DNA from: Microbacterium sp. ProA8 | GTDB taxonomy: Bacteria > Actinomycetota > Actinomycetes > Actinomycetales > Microbacteriaceae | Length of the DNA: 64,000 nucleotides | NCBI RefSeq assembly: GCF_039905635.1 | Contig: NZ_CP157000.1 | Span: 310,001 to 374,000 of the forward strand | Direction of reading: 5' to 3' | Part shown: positions 35,722-43,294 of the stretch, one piece after another | Layout: every line of letters begins with the position of its first letter | Numbering within the stretch: the stretch's first letter is position 1 | Program-made: the position numbers and the translations under genes | Notes under the pieces: generated by a model | The model's input: the letters and a program-made list of their open reading frames with translations, nothing else | The model's database searches: none | What the model was told of the DNA's origin: nothing

Positions 35722-36278
35722 ACCGACGCCTGGCACAGGGCTTCGACGGCGATGCCGAGCGTCACCCGCGCGGACCGGTCGAGGCCGTCATCGCCCTGGG
35801 TGCGAATCTCGGCGACCGCAGCGCCACGATGGGCGCCGCGATCAAGGACCTCGCCCGCGTGCCGCTGGTCGACGCCGTGCGCGTGTCGGAGCCGATCGAG
35901 TCGGTCGCCATGAAGCCGGAGGGACCGGATGCCGAGGCCCCGGCCTATCTGAACGCCGTGGCGATCCTCACCACACGCCTTGCGCCGTCGGTGCTCCTGA
36001 GCTACCTCCATGCCATCGAGCAGCGGCACGGCCGTGTGCGCTCGGCGGCACGCTCCGCCGGCGAGCCCGGCTGGGAGGATCGCACGCTGGACCTGGACCT
36101 CATCGCGTACGGCTCTGTCGTCAGCGACGATCCCCGCCTGCTGCTGCCGCACCCCCGGGCCGCCGAGCGCGACTTCGTGCTCGGGCCCTGGCTGGCGGTG
36201 GATCCGGACGCAGTGCTTCCGGGCGCGGGCCGTGTCGACGAGGTTCTCCGCCGGCTGCGGGAGGGCGGACGCCGATGA
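35718..36278 (+). CDS. folK: 2-amino-4-hydroxy-6-hydroxymethyldihydropteridine diphosphokinase
   Basis: A 186-residue kinase that pyrophosphorylates 6-hydroxymethyl-dihydropterin for FolP. ALGANLGDRSATM is the N-terminal signature, YLNAVAILTTRLAP binds the pterin, and the signature RTLDLDLIAYG with the following LLLPHPRAAERDFVLGPW is intact. GTG 35718 overlaps folB, and AGGGA lies upstream. The first 20 residues before the conserved region are somewhat longer than usual. Confidence 0.96.
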   Translation: MNRRLAQGFDGDAERHPRGPVEAVIALGANLGDRSATMGAAIKDLARVPLVDAVRVSEPIESVAMKPEGPDAEAPAYLNAVAILTTRLAPSVLLSYLHAIEQRHGRVRSAARSAGEPGWEDRTLDLDLIAYGSVVSDDPRLLLPHPRAAERDFVLGPWLAVDPDAVLPGAGRVDEVLRRLREGGRR

Positions 36279-36772
36279 AGCGCACCGGTGCCGGTGTTCT
36301 CGCGATCTCGGCGATCCTCGGGGTCGCCGCAGGCTTCCTCGTCGACCAGCTGCTGACATCGGCGGGGCGCCCCACCTTCACGCCGGCCGTGACGCTGCCG
36401 ATTCTCCTGGTGCTGCTGGGGGCCTTCGTGATCGCGCTCGCCATCCCCATCCGACGTGCCACGCGCGGCACCACGACGTCGAAGGTCGACCCGTTCCGCG
36501 CCGTGCGCATCGCGATGCTGGCGAAGGCCTCGAGCATCGTCGGTGCGGCGGTCGGCGGGGTGGGAGCGGGGCTGTGGGTCTTCCTGGCGACCCGGCCCGT
36601 CACACCCTCGCTAGGCTCGTTGGGAGCGGTCATCGCGACGACCGTGAGCGGCGCCCTGCTGGTCGCCGCTGGTCTGGTCGCGGAGCACCTCTGCACCATC
36701 CGGAAGGACGACGATGACGAACAGCCCGGAGGCGACGACCCCGGACTCGAGCCCCGACTCCACGACCACTGA
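36275..36772 (+). CDS. DUF3180 membrane protein
   Basis: A 165-residue protein with four hydrophobic segments (VLAISAILGVAAGFLVDQLL, VTLPILLVLLGAFVIALAI, SIVGAAVGGVGAGLWVFLA, VIATTVSGALLVAAGLVAEH) and an acidic cytoplasmic tail (DDDDEQPGGDDPG). DUF3180 proteins follow folK in many actinobacteria, including M. tuberculosis Rv3605c; the role is unknown. It starts on ATGA with folK. Its last 59 bases overlap, in another frame, the start of the next gene, so its acidic tail and the neighbour's disordered N-terminus share DNA. Confidence 0.9.
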   Translation: MKRTGAGVLAISAILGVAAGFLVDQLLTSAGRPTFTPAVTLPILLVLLGAFVIALAIPIRRATRGTTTSKVDPFRAVRIAMLAKASSIVGAAVGGVGAGLWVFLATRPVTPSLGSLGAVIATTVSGALLVAAGLVAEHLCTIRKDDDDEQPGGDDPGLEPRLHDH

Positions 36773-37295
36773 GGCCGGGGGCACGTTCGAGCGGATCGTC
36801 GAGCCGCGCTCCGAGAACCGGCTGGTGCTGGAGGGCGGGGTCTGGCATCAGATCTCGCCGAAGTACGTGACCGTGCAGCTGATCTCCACCGGCTCGTTCC
36901 TCGTGCTCGTCGTCGCAGCCACGCTGGTGCTCGCGCTGCTCATGCATCAGCTGTGGGCGTGGATCCCCGGCGGGATCCTGACCTTGATCCTCGTGTGGAC
37001 CCTCGTCATCCTTCCGCGCCAGGCGCGCTCCATCGGGTACCAGCTGCGCGACGACGATCTGGTCTTCCGGCGCGGCATCCTGTGGCAGCGCTTCGTGGCG
37101 GTGCCGTACGGCCGCATGCAGCTCATCGACATCACCCACGGTCCGCTGGACCGGGGCTTCGGCATCGCCCAGCTGAAGTTCGTCACCGCGGCCGCGGCGA
37201 CCGGCGTCGTCATCCCCGGGCTCGAGCAGTCCACCGCCGAGACGCTCCGCGACCACCTCGTCGGAGTCGCCGAGAGCCGGCGCACGGGGCTATGA
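36714..37295 (+). CDS. bacterial PH-domain membrane protein (YdbS-like)
   Basis: A 193-residue protein. After a disordered Ser/Thr-rich N-terminus come two membrane segments (about 50-95) and a bacterial PH domain (bPH2) beginning GYQLRDDDLVFRRGILWQR, with MQLIDITHGPLDRGFGIAQL its most typical part. In Firmicutes paired YdbS/YdbT proteins of this type lie in one operon; the next gene is the larger partner. AAGGA precedes ATG 36714. The 59-base overlap with the DUF3180 gene is unusual for this tightly packed operon. Confidence 0.88.
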   Translation: MTNSPEATTPDSSPDSTTTEAGGTFERIVEPRSENRLVLEGGVWHQISPKYVTVQLISTGSFLVLVVAATLVLALLMHQLWAWIPGGILTLILVWTLVILPRQARSIGYQLRDDDLVFRRGILWQRFVAVPYGRMQLIDITHGPLDRGFGIAQLKFVTAAAATGVVIPGLEQSTAETLRDHLVGVAESRRTGL

Positions 37296-39163
37296 CGTCC
37301 ACCCCCGAGCCTGTGCACCGGGTCCCTGAATCCGGGGACCGGGTGCCCGAGCCTGCCAACCCGGTGCCTGAGCCGGTGAACCCGGTGCCTGAGCCCGTCG
37401 AAGGGCCGCTCGCGCCCGGCGCACCGCCGCCGCAGCTGGTGCGGTCGCCGCTCAGCGACGGCGAGTGGCATCGCCTGCACCCGCTCACGCCCCTCCTGCG
37501 CGGCGGACTGTTCCTGATCGTCGTCATCGGCATCGTGCTCGCGAATCTGCGCGATCGCCTCGTCTTCATCTTCCTGCCGTGGCTCGCTCCCGACATCGAG
37601 GACGAGGTCGGGGAGTGGGAGGTATCGGGCGGCGACCCCATCGACTTCATCGTCGCGAACAACCTCTACGTGCTGGCGGGGCTCGCGGTCCTCGCGGCGC
37701 TCATCGTGCTCGTCGCGGTGTTCTACACGTCGTGGCGCTTCCACACGTTCCGCATCACCGACGACGACGTCGAGGTGCGCAGCGGCATCCTGTTCCGCAC
37801 GCAGCGTCGCGCGCCGCTCGACCGGGTGCAGGGCGTCAACCTCACCCGCCCGATGATCGCGCGACTGCTGGGCATGGCGAAGCTCGAGGTCGTCGGGGCA
37901 GGGGCCGACGCGAACGTCAAGCTCGAGTACCTCTCCACCGCCAACGCCGAGGCGGTGCGCGCCGACATCCTGCGTCTCGCATCCGGGCGTCGTCTCGCGA
38001 TGACCGCGGGACCGGCCGCGGTCAGGCCCGTCGGCAGGGCCGCGATGCTCAGCCAGACCGTGGGGCGCGAGATCACCGGCATGATCGAGGGGCCGGAGGC
38101 GCCGGTCGCCGAGCTCGAGTCCGTCGTGAACATCCCGGTCGGCCGGCTCGTGGCATCCCATGTCCTCAGCATGGGGACCGTCTTCCTCGTCCTCGGCACG
38201 GCCGCCGTGATCGTCGGCGCAGCCCAAGGCGTGACGTGGCTGCTGTTCGCGTGGATCCCCGGCATCATCGGCTTCATCGCGTACTGGTTCCGATCTGTCG
38301 TCCGGTCGCTGCGGTACGCGATCGCGCCGACGCCTGACGGCGTGCGGATCACGTTCGGCCTCTTCACGACCATCACCGAGATCGTGCCGCCGGGCCGGGT
38401 GCACGCCGTCGAGGTGACGCAGCCCATCCTCTGGCGGCCCGCCGGCTGGTGGATGGTGCGCATCAACCGCCTCACCGGACGCAGCGCCGCCGACGGCAGC
38501 ACGGATCAGTTCACCACGGCCCTGCCGGTGGGCACCGCGGCCGACGTCGAACGCGTGCTGCGACTGCTGCAGCCTTCTCTCTCCGACGAGGAGCGGGCGC
38601 TCGTCGTGCAGGAAGGCATGTTCGGACCGGGCGAGGGCGACACGTTCACGAACACGCCGAAGCGCGCCCGGTGGATCGTCCCGCTGTCGTATCAGCGCAA
38701 CGGCTTCCGACTCACCGCCGACGCGCTGCTGATGCGACGCGGCGTCGTGTGGCGCAAGCTGGTCATCCTGCCGCTCGCGCGTCTGCAGAGCATCGGCCTG
38801 TACCAGGGCCCCCTCGATCGGGCGTCGGGCGTGACGAACGTGCGGGCGCACGTCGTCACCGGTCCGGTGTCGCCGTTCCTGGCCGCCGTCGACCGCGACC
38901 ACGCGCTCGCGCTGTTCGACGACGTCGCGCGCGGTTCGGTGCGCGAGGCGCTCGCCGACCGCACGCACCGGTGGGCGGAGGACGAGACCGTCCCCGCACC
39001 CGTCGGATCCACCGCAGCGGACGAGGCCGGCGACGTTTCGTCTCGCTTCGCTCGCTCAACGACCGAACCTCTGATTCCGGTCGTTGAGCGAGCGAGCGCC
39101 AGCGAGCGAGACGAAACGGGCCGAGCCTCCGAGAGGACGCCCGGCGAGGAGGACCGCGGATGA
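37292..39163 (+). CDS. large multi-PH-domain membrane protein (YdbT-like)
   Basis: A 623-residue partner of the preceding PH protein. It has an N-terminal Pro-rich stretch made of 7-residue repeats (VPEPVNP), two membrane segments (about 70-165), a bPH2 domain (FRITDDDVEVRSGILFRTQR), two further segments near 290-335, and two more PH domains (IAPTPDGVRITFGLF; GFRLTADALLMRRGVVWRK). Residues about 581-609 are encoded by copy 4 of the dispersed inverted repeat, and the N-terminal heptads by a 21-base tandem repeat, so both ends look secondarily altered. It overlaps both neighbours by four bases. Confidence 0.88.
   Translation: MTSTPEPVHRVPESGDRVPEPANPVPEPVNPVPEPVEGPLAPGAPPPQLVRSPLSDGEWHRLHPLTPLLRGGLFLIVVIGIVLANLRDRLVFIFLPWLAPDIEDEVGEWEVSGGDPIDFIVANNLYVLAGLAVLAALIVLVAVFYTSWRFHTFRITDDDVEVRSGILFRTQRRAPLDRVQGVNLTRPMIARLLGMAKLEVVGAGADANVKLEYLSTANAEAVRADILRLASGRRLAMTAGPAAVRPVGRAAMLSQTVGREITGMIEGPEAPVAELESVVNIPVGRLVASHVLSMGTVFLVLGTAAVIVGAAQGVTWLLFAWIPGIIGFIAYWFRSVVRSLRYAIAPTPDGVRITFGLFTTITEIVPPGRVHAVEVTQPILWRPAGWWMVRINRLTGRSAADGSTDQFTTALPVGTAADVERVLRLLQPSLSDEERALVVQEGMFGPGEGDTFTNTPKRARWIVPLSYQRNGFRLTADALLMRRGVVWRKLVILPLARLQSIGLYQGPLDRASGVTNVRAHVVTGPVSPFLAAVDRDHALALFDDVARGSVREALADRTHRWAEDETVPAPVGSTAADEAGDVSSRFARSTTEPLIPVVERASASERDETGRASERTPGEEDRG
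37318..37401 (+). repeat. four tandem 21 bp units inside the PH-protein gene
   Basis: Units start at 37318, 37339, 37360 and 37381, with the pattern CCSGGTGCCTGAGCC plus six variable bases. They encode heptads of the form RVPESGD, RVPEPAN, PVPEPVN, PVPEPVE. Because the period is a multiple of three, changes in copy number keep the frame. Confidence 0.85.
39034..39118. repeat. inverted-repeat element, copy 4, inside a coding sequence
   Basis: CGTTTCGTCTCGCTTCGCTC to CAACGACC (39034-39064), a 13-base spacer, then GGTCGTTGAGCGAGCGAGCG to GAGACGAAACG (ending 39118). The two arms form a long hairpin and are read as part of the PH-domain protein without a stop codon. Confidence 0.85.
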
Positions 39164-39876
39164 CCCGCGACGGACGGCTCGGAGTCGGCATCATCGGCGC
39201 GGGCCGTGTCGGACCGGTGCTGGGGGCCGCGCTCGGCGGTGCCGGGCACGCGCTGGTCGGGATCACCCAGGGCTCCGACCAGGAGCGGGTCGAGGCGATC
39301 CTTCCGGGCGTGCCCGTGCTGGATGCGACCGAGGTCGCCCGGCGCAGCGAGCTCGTGATCGTCGCCGTGCCCCACGACCAGCTCGAGGGACTCGTGCGGG
39401 GTCTCGCCGAGGTCGGCGCGTGGCAGCCGGGGCAGCTCGTCCTGCACACCGACCCGGCCTGGGGCGCCGGCATCCTCTCTCCCGCCGTCGCGAAGGGCGC
39501 CATTCCACTGGCCGTGCATCCCGCGATCGAGTTCAGCGGAACGTCGATGGATCTGCGCGCGCTGGCCAGCGCGTACGCGGCCGTCACCGCGCCCGGGCCG
39601 GTGCTGCCGATCGCGCAGGCGCTCGCCGTGGAGCTGGGCTGCGAACCCGTGGTCGTCGAGGAGTCGGCCCGCGCGGCCTACGGCGAGGCGATCGCGACGG
39701 CACGGGTCTTCTCGCGCTCCATCGTCCACCAGGCGGCCGCGCTCCTCGCGGAGGCAGGTGTGCCGTATCCGGGGTCGTTCCTCTCGGCGTTGGCGCACAC
39801 CACGCTCGACCACGCGCTCACCGAGGCCGGCTCTGGTCCGGCGGGTGGCGAGCCTCCCGCTACGATCCAAGGATGA
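39160..39876 (+). CDS. Rossmann-fold/DUF2520 protein
   Basis: A 238-residue soluble dehydrogenase-like protein. The NAD(P)-binding start GVGIIGAGRVGPVLGAAL is clear, and the C-terminal helical DUF2520 domain includes FSRSIVHQAAALLAEAGV. The family resembles 6-phosphogluconate and ketopantoate reductases. It lies beside panC in many actinobacteria (M. tuberculosis Rv3603c), which makes ketopantoate reduction a reasonable but unproven role. It overlaps both neighbours by four bases. Confidence 0.88.
   Translation: MTRDGRLGVGIIGAGRVGPVLGAALGGAGHALVGITQGSDQERVEAILPGVPVLDATEVARRSELVIVAVPHDQLEGLVRGLAEVGAWQPGQLVLHTDPAWGAGILSPAVAKGAIPLAVHPAIEFSGTSMDLRALASAYAAVTAPGPVLPIAQALAVELGCEPVVVEESARAAYGEAIATARVFSRSIVHQAAALLAEAGVPYPGSFLSALAHTTLDHALTEAGSGPAGGEPPATIQG
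39861..39866 (+). promoter_or_regulatory. internal -10 box before the panC-like gene
   Basis: TACGAT, then CCAAGG and the ATG at 39873. It lies inside the DUF2520 gene and could give a leaderless panC transcript in addition to operon read-through. Confidence 0.45.
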
Positions 39877-40718
39877 TCAGCACCATCGACGAGCTGCGTG
39901 CTCGGCTCGCCGAGGTCCGCGCCGCCGCCCCCGAAGCCCGTGTCGCCCTCATCTCGACGATCGGCTCCCTCCACGACGGGCATATCGACCTGGTCCACCG
40001 GGCACGCGAGGTCGCCGACATCGTCGTGGTGTCCGTGTTCGTCAATCCGCTGCGGTTCGCATCGCCGGCGGATTTCGCCGCCTATCCGCGCACTCCCGAG
40101 GACGACGCCCGCCTGCTCGCGTCGCTCGGCGTCGACGTCGTCTTCGCGCCCGGAGCGGACGAACTGCTCCCCGACGGCTCCGCGACGACGAAGGTCACCG
40201 CGGGCGATCTGGGCCTGCGGTACGAGGGGCGGTTCCGTCCGTACTACTTCGACGGTCTCCTCACCGTCGAGGCCAAGCTGTTCCACCTCGTCCGGCCCGA
40301 TGTCGCCGTCTACGGCGAGCGGGACCGGCAGCGCGTCTTCCTGGTGCGCCGGATGATCCGCGACCTGTTCTTCGACGTCGAGGTCGCGACGGTCGAGACC
40401 GTCCGCGGCGACAACGGTCTTCCGGTGTCCACTCGCGTCGGGATGCTCGAGCACCGCGACCTCGCCGCCGCCGCGCTCCTCCCCGCGGCCCTCGATGCCG
40501 CAGCGGCCAACGCCGACCGCGGCATCGACGCCTGCATCGCCGCGGCGCAGTCGACGCTCATGGGGGAGCCCCGCATCCGCCTCGAGTATCTGAGCGTCGT
40601 CGATCCGGCGACGTTCCTCCCGGTCGACGAGGGCACCAGCGGGCCCGCGCTCGCGCTCATCGCCGCGACGGTGGCGGGCCACCGACTCATCGACAACGCC
40701 GAGATCTACCTCGGCTGA
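39873..40718 (+). CDS. panC: pantothenate synthetase-family protein with altered active-site residues
   Basis: A 281-residue member of the PanC family by fold, length and position. The ATP-binding HxGH is kept as HDGH (H34, H37), as are N58 and D151. Several residues usually invariant in PanC are changed: the Gln of the FVNPxQF motif is R61, GEKD is GERD (R150), the following QQ is QR (R154), and SSRN is STRV (186-189). In M. tuberculosis PanC the equivalents of R61 and R154 are Gln72 and Gln164, which hold pantoate. The gene is where panC belongs, so it may still make pantothenate, or it may act on another acid. panD does not follow. Confidence 0.85.
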   Translation: MISTIDELRARLAEVRAAAPEARVALISTIGSLHDGHIDLVHRAREVADIVVVSVFVNPLRFASPADFAAYPRTPEDDARLLASLGVDVVFAPGADELLPDGSATTKVTAGDLGLRYEGRFRPYYFDGLLTVEAKLFHLVRPDVAVYGERDRQRVFLVRRMIRDLFFDVEVATVETVRGDNGLPVSTRVGMLEHRDLAAAALLPAALDAAAANADRGIDACIAAAQSTLMGEPRIRLEYLSVVDPATFLPVDEGTSGPALALIAATVAGHRLIDNAEIYLG

Positions 40719-40745
40719 GCAGAGATACCGGGCCCAGGAGACGAC

Positions 40746-41540
40746 ATGCGCATCACACGGATCGGCGGTCCCACCGCCCTCGTCGAGTGGGAGGGGTGGC
40801 GGATCCTCACCGACCCCACCTTCGATCCGCCGGGCCGCACCTATTCCTTCGCGGCGGGCACGTCGTCCCGCAAGACGACGGGACCCGCGGTGGCGCTCGC
40901 CGACATCGGCGAGGTCGACCTCGTGCTGCTGAGCCACCACCACCACGCCGACAACCTCGACGATGCGGGCCGCGCGGGCCTCGGCGTGGCGCGCACGGTG
41001 CTGACGACGAGCGCCGGCGCGAAGAGCCTGTCGGCGTCGGGCGCGCACCGCGACGTGAGGGGTCTGGGCGCCGGCGACACCATCACCCTGACAGCCGAGG
41101 GCAAGCCCGACCTCGTGATCACGGCGACGCCGTGCAGGCATGGCGCGCGCTTCACTCGTCCCATCGTCGGTCCGGTCATCGGATTCACGCTGTCCCGCGT
41201 GGGCGGCGCGCACCCCGTGCTCTGGATGACCGGTGACACGGTGATGTACGGCGCGCTGCGTCGCGTCGCCGCAGGCATGCACCCGGACGTCGCCCTCGTG
41301 CACATCGGCGCGGTGAAGTTCCCGCTCACCGGTCCGCTGGCTTACACGATGGACGCCGACGACGCCGTCGAGCTGATCGGGCTGGCCGAACCCGATACGG
41401 CGGTGCCCGTGCACGTCGAGGGCTGGAGCCACTTCTCCCAGCAGGAGGAAGCGGCGGCGCGCGTGCTGGATGCCGCGCCCGGCCCGGTGCGCGAGCGCGT
41501 CCGCTGGGCGCCCCTGGGGGAGCCGATCGACCTGCCCTGA
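40746..41540 (+). CDS. MBL-fold metal-dependent hydrolase (UlaG-like)
   Basis: A 264-residue cytoplasmic metallo-beta-lactamase-fold protein. The metal site is SHHHHADNLDD (residues about 63-73), with later ligands in TPCRHG, WMTGDTVMYG and PVHVEGW. UlaG-type lactonases share this layout, but the substrate is not evident. AGGAG lies five bases before the ATG, 28 bases after the panC stop, so it may be co-transcribed. It occupies the space where panD lies in relatives. Confidence 0.88.
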   Translation: MRITRIGGPTALVEWEGWRILTDPTFDPPGRTYSFAAGTSSRKTTGPAVALADIGEVDLVLLSHHHHADNLDDAGRAGLGVARTVLTTSAGAKSLSASGAHRDVRGLGAGDTITLTAEGKPDLVITATPCRHGARFTRPIVGPVIGFTLSRVGGAHPVLWMTGDTVMYGALRRVAAGMHPDVALVHIGAVKFPLTGPLAYTMDADDAVELIGLAEPDTAVPVHVEGWSHFSQQEEAAARVLDAAPGPVRERVRWAPLGEPIDLP

Positions 41541-41631
41541 CCGACGCCGACGCCGGCGCGCGCCGAGGCGCGGGCCCGCGGCATCCACTGGTCTGCATGG
41601 GCTGTTCAGAAAGGCCCGAGGTCGCCGCCGA

Positions 41632-41637
41632 TACACT
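41632..41637 (+). promoter_or_regulatory. -10 box of lysS
   Basis: TACACT, giving a predicted leader of about 45 bases before the GTG start. Unlike most promoters here this one is not leaderless: GAGGAG is present eight bases before the start. Confidence 0.5.
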
Positions 41638-41685
41638 GGGGGGTCCGCGTTCTGCGGAGAACATCCCCACCGAGGAGCACATCCC

Positions 41686-43209
41686 GTGACCGACACGACC
41701 TCGCCCGCCGAGACCGCCGAGCCCACCGAAGAAGAGATCTTCGAGCAGAAGGCCGTGCGTCTGGCCAAGCGCGAGCGGCTGATCGCGGAGCGGACGGATG
41801 CTGCGGGCGGCGCGTACCCCGTCAGCCTGCCGATCACCGACACGATCCCGGCGCTGCGGGAGCGGTTCGCCGACCTGGAGGCGGGAGCCGAGACCGGCAT
41901 CACCGCCGCCGTCGCGGGGCGTGTCGTCCTGAGCCGCAACGGCGGCAAGCTCTGCTTCGCCACCCTGCAGGCGGGCGACGGCAGCCGCATCCAGGCGATG
42001 GTGTCCCTTGCCGCCGTCGGCGACGAGTCGCTGCAGGCGTGGAAGGAGCTCGTCGACCTCGGCGACCACGTGTTCGTGAACGGCGAGGTCATCTCGAGCC
42101 GTCGCGGCGAGCTGTCGATCATGGTCTCGGACTGGCGCATCGCCTCGAAGGCCGTCCTGCCGCTGCCGAACCTGCACAACGAGCTGAGCGAGGAGAACCG
42201 CGTCCGCAGCCGCTTCCTCGATCTCATCGTGCGCGATCGCGCGCGCGAGACCGTCGTCGCCCGCGCCAAGGCGACCGCCAGCGTGCGGCAGACGTTCGCG
42301 AACCACGGATTCCTCGAGGTGGAGACGCCGATGCTGCAGGTGCAGCACGGCGGCGCGTCGGCGCGTCCCTTCATCACCCACTCGAACGCCTTCGACACCG
42401 ACCTCTACCTGCGGATCGCGCCCGAGCTCTTCCTCAAGCGCGCCGTCGTCGGCGGCATCGACCGGGTCTTCGAGATCAATCGCAACTTCCGCAACGAAGG
42501 CGCCGACTCGACCCACAGCCCCGAGTTCGTGATGATCGAGGCCTACCAGGCGTACAGCGACTACAACGGCATCGCCGACCTGACGCAGGAGCTGATCCAG
42601 AACGCGGCCGTCGCGGTCACCGGATCGACGACGGTGACCTGGGCGGACGGCACGGAGTACGACCTGGGCGGCGAATGGGAGCGCCTCCCGATGTACGGCT
42701 CGCTCTCGGAGGCGTCCGGCCGCGAGGTCACGCCCCAGACCCCGCTCGCGGAGCTCGTCGCGTTCGCGAACGAGGTGGGCGTCGACATCCCGCCGCACGC
42801 CACCCACGGCAAGCTGGTCGAAGAGCTGTGGGAGCACTTCGTCAAGCCCGGCCTCACCCGCCCGACGTTCGTCATGGACTTCCCTCTCGACACCAGCCCG
42901 CTCGTGCGCGAGCACCGCTCGATCCCGGGCGTGGTCGAGAAGTGGGATCTCTACACCCGCGGCTTCGAGCTCGCGACCGGCTACTCCGAACTCGTCGACC
43001 CCGTGATCCAGCGGGAGCGCTTCGAGGAGCAGGCCAAGCTCGCGGCGCGCGGCGACCTCGAGGCGATGCGCATCGACAACGAGTTCCTGCGGGCGCTCGA
43101 GCACGGGATGCCGCCGACCGGCGGCATGGGCATGGGCATCGACCGTCTGCTGATGGCGATCACCGGTCTCGGCATCCGCGAGACGATCCTCTTCCCGCTC
43201 GTCAAGTAG
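41686..43209 (+). CDS. lysS: lysyl-tRNA synthetase, class II
   Basis: A 507-residue synthetase. The N-terminal OB-fold anticodon domain spans about 60-160 (GRVVLSRNGGKLCFATL). The class II motifs are present: motif 1 near FLEVETPMLQ, motif 2 FEINRNFRNEGADSTHSPEF and motif 3 GGMGMGIDRLLMAITG. The start is GTG 41686 with GAGGAG upstream; the longer reading is not coding. The gene ends the panC region, as in M. tuberculosis. Confidence 0.97.
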   Translation: MTDTTSPAETAEPTEEEIFEQKAVRLAKRERLIAERTDAAGGAYPVSLPITDTIPALRERFADLEAGAETGITAAVAGRVVLSRNGGKLCFATLQAGDGSRIQAMVSLAAVGDESLQAWKELVDLGDHVFVNGEVISSRRGELSIMVSDWRIASKAVLPLPNLHNELSEENRVRSRFLDLIVRDRARETVVARAKATASVRQTFANHGFLEVETPMLQVQHGGASARPFITHSNAFDTDLYLRIAPELFLKRAVVGGIDRVFEINRNFRNEGADSTHSPEFVMIEAYQAYSDYNGIADLTQELIQNAAVAVTGSTTVTWADGTEYDLGGEWERLPMYGSLSEASGREVTPQTPLAELVAFANEVGVDIPPHATHGKLVEELWEHFVKPGLTRPTFVMDFPLDTSPLVREHRSIPGVVEKWDLYTRGFELATGYSELVDPVIQRERFEEQAKLAARGDLEAMRIDNEFLRALEHGMPPTGGMGMGIDRLLMAITGLGIRETILFPLVK

Positions 43210-43247
43210 CGGGAGCGCGCCGTCACCGCGGCGCGATGTGCTCCCGC
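43209..43247 (+). terminator. lysS terminator
   Basis: GCGGGAGC pairs with GCTCCCGC, and inside them CGCGCCG pairs with CGGCGCG, separated by a short bulge. The stem starts at the lysS stop codon and has no T-run. Confidence 0.6.
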
Positions 43248-43294
43248 GACGGCTGCGGCTCGACGGTCGAGGGCGACAGATGAGACCATCTCGC

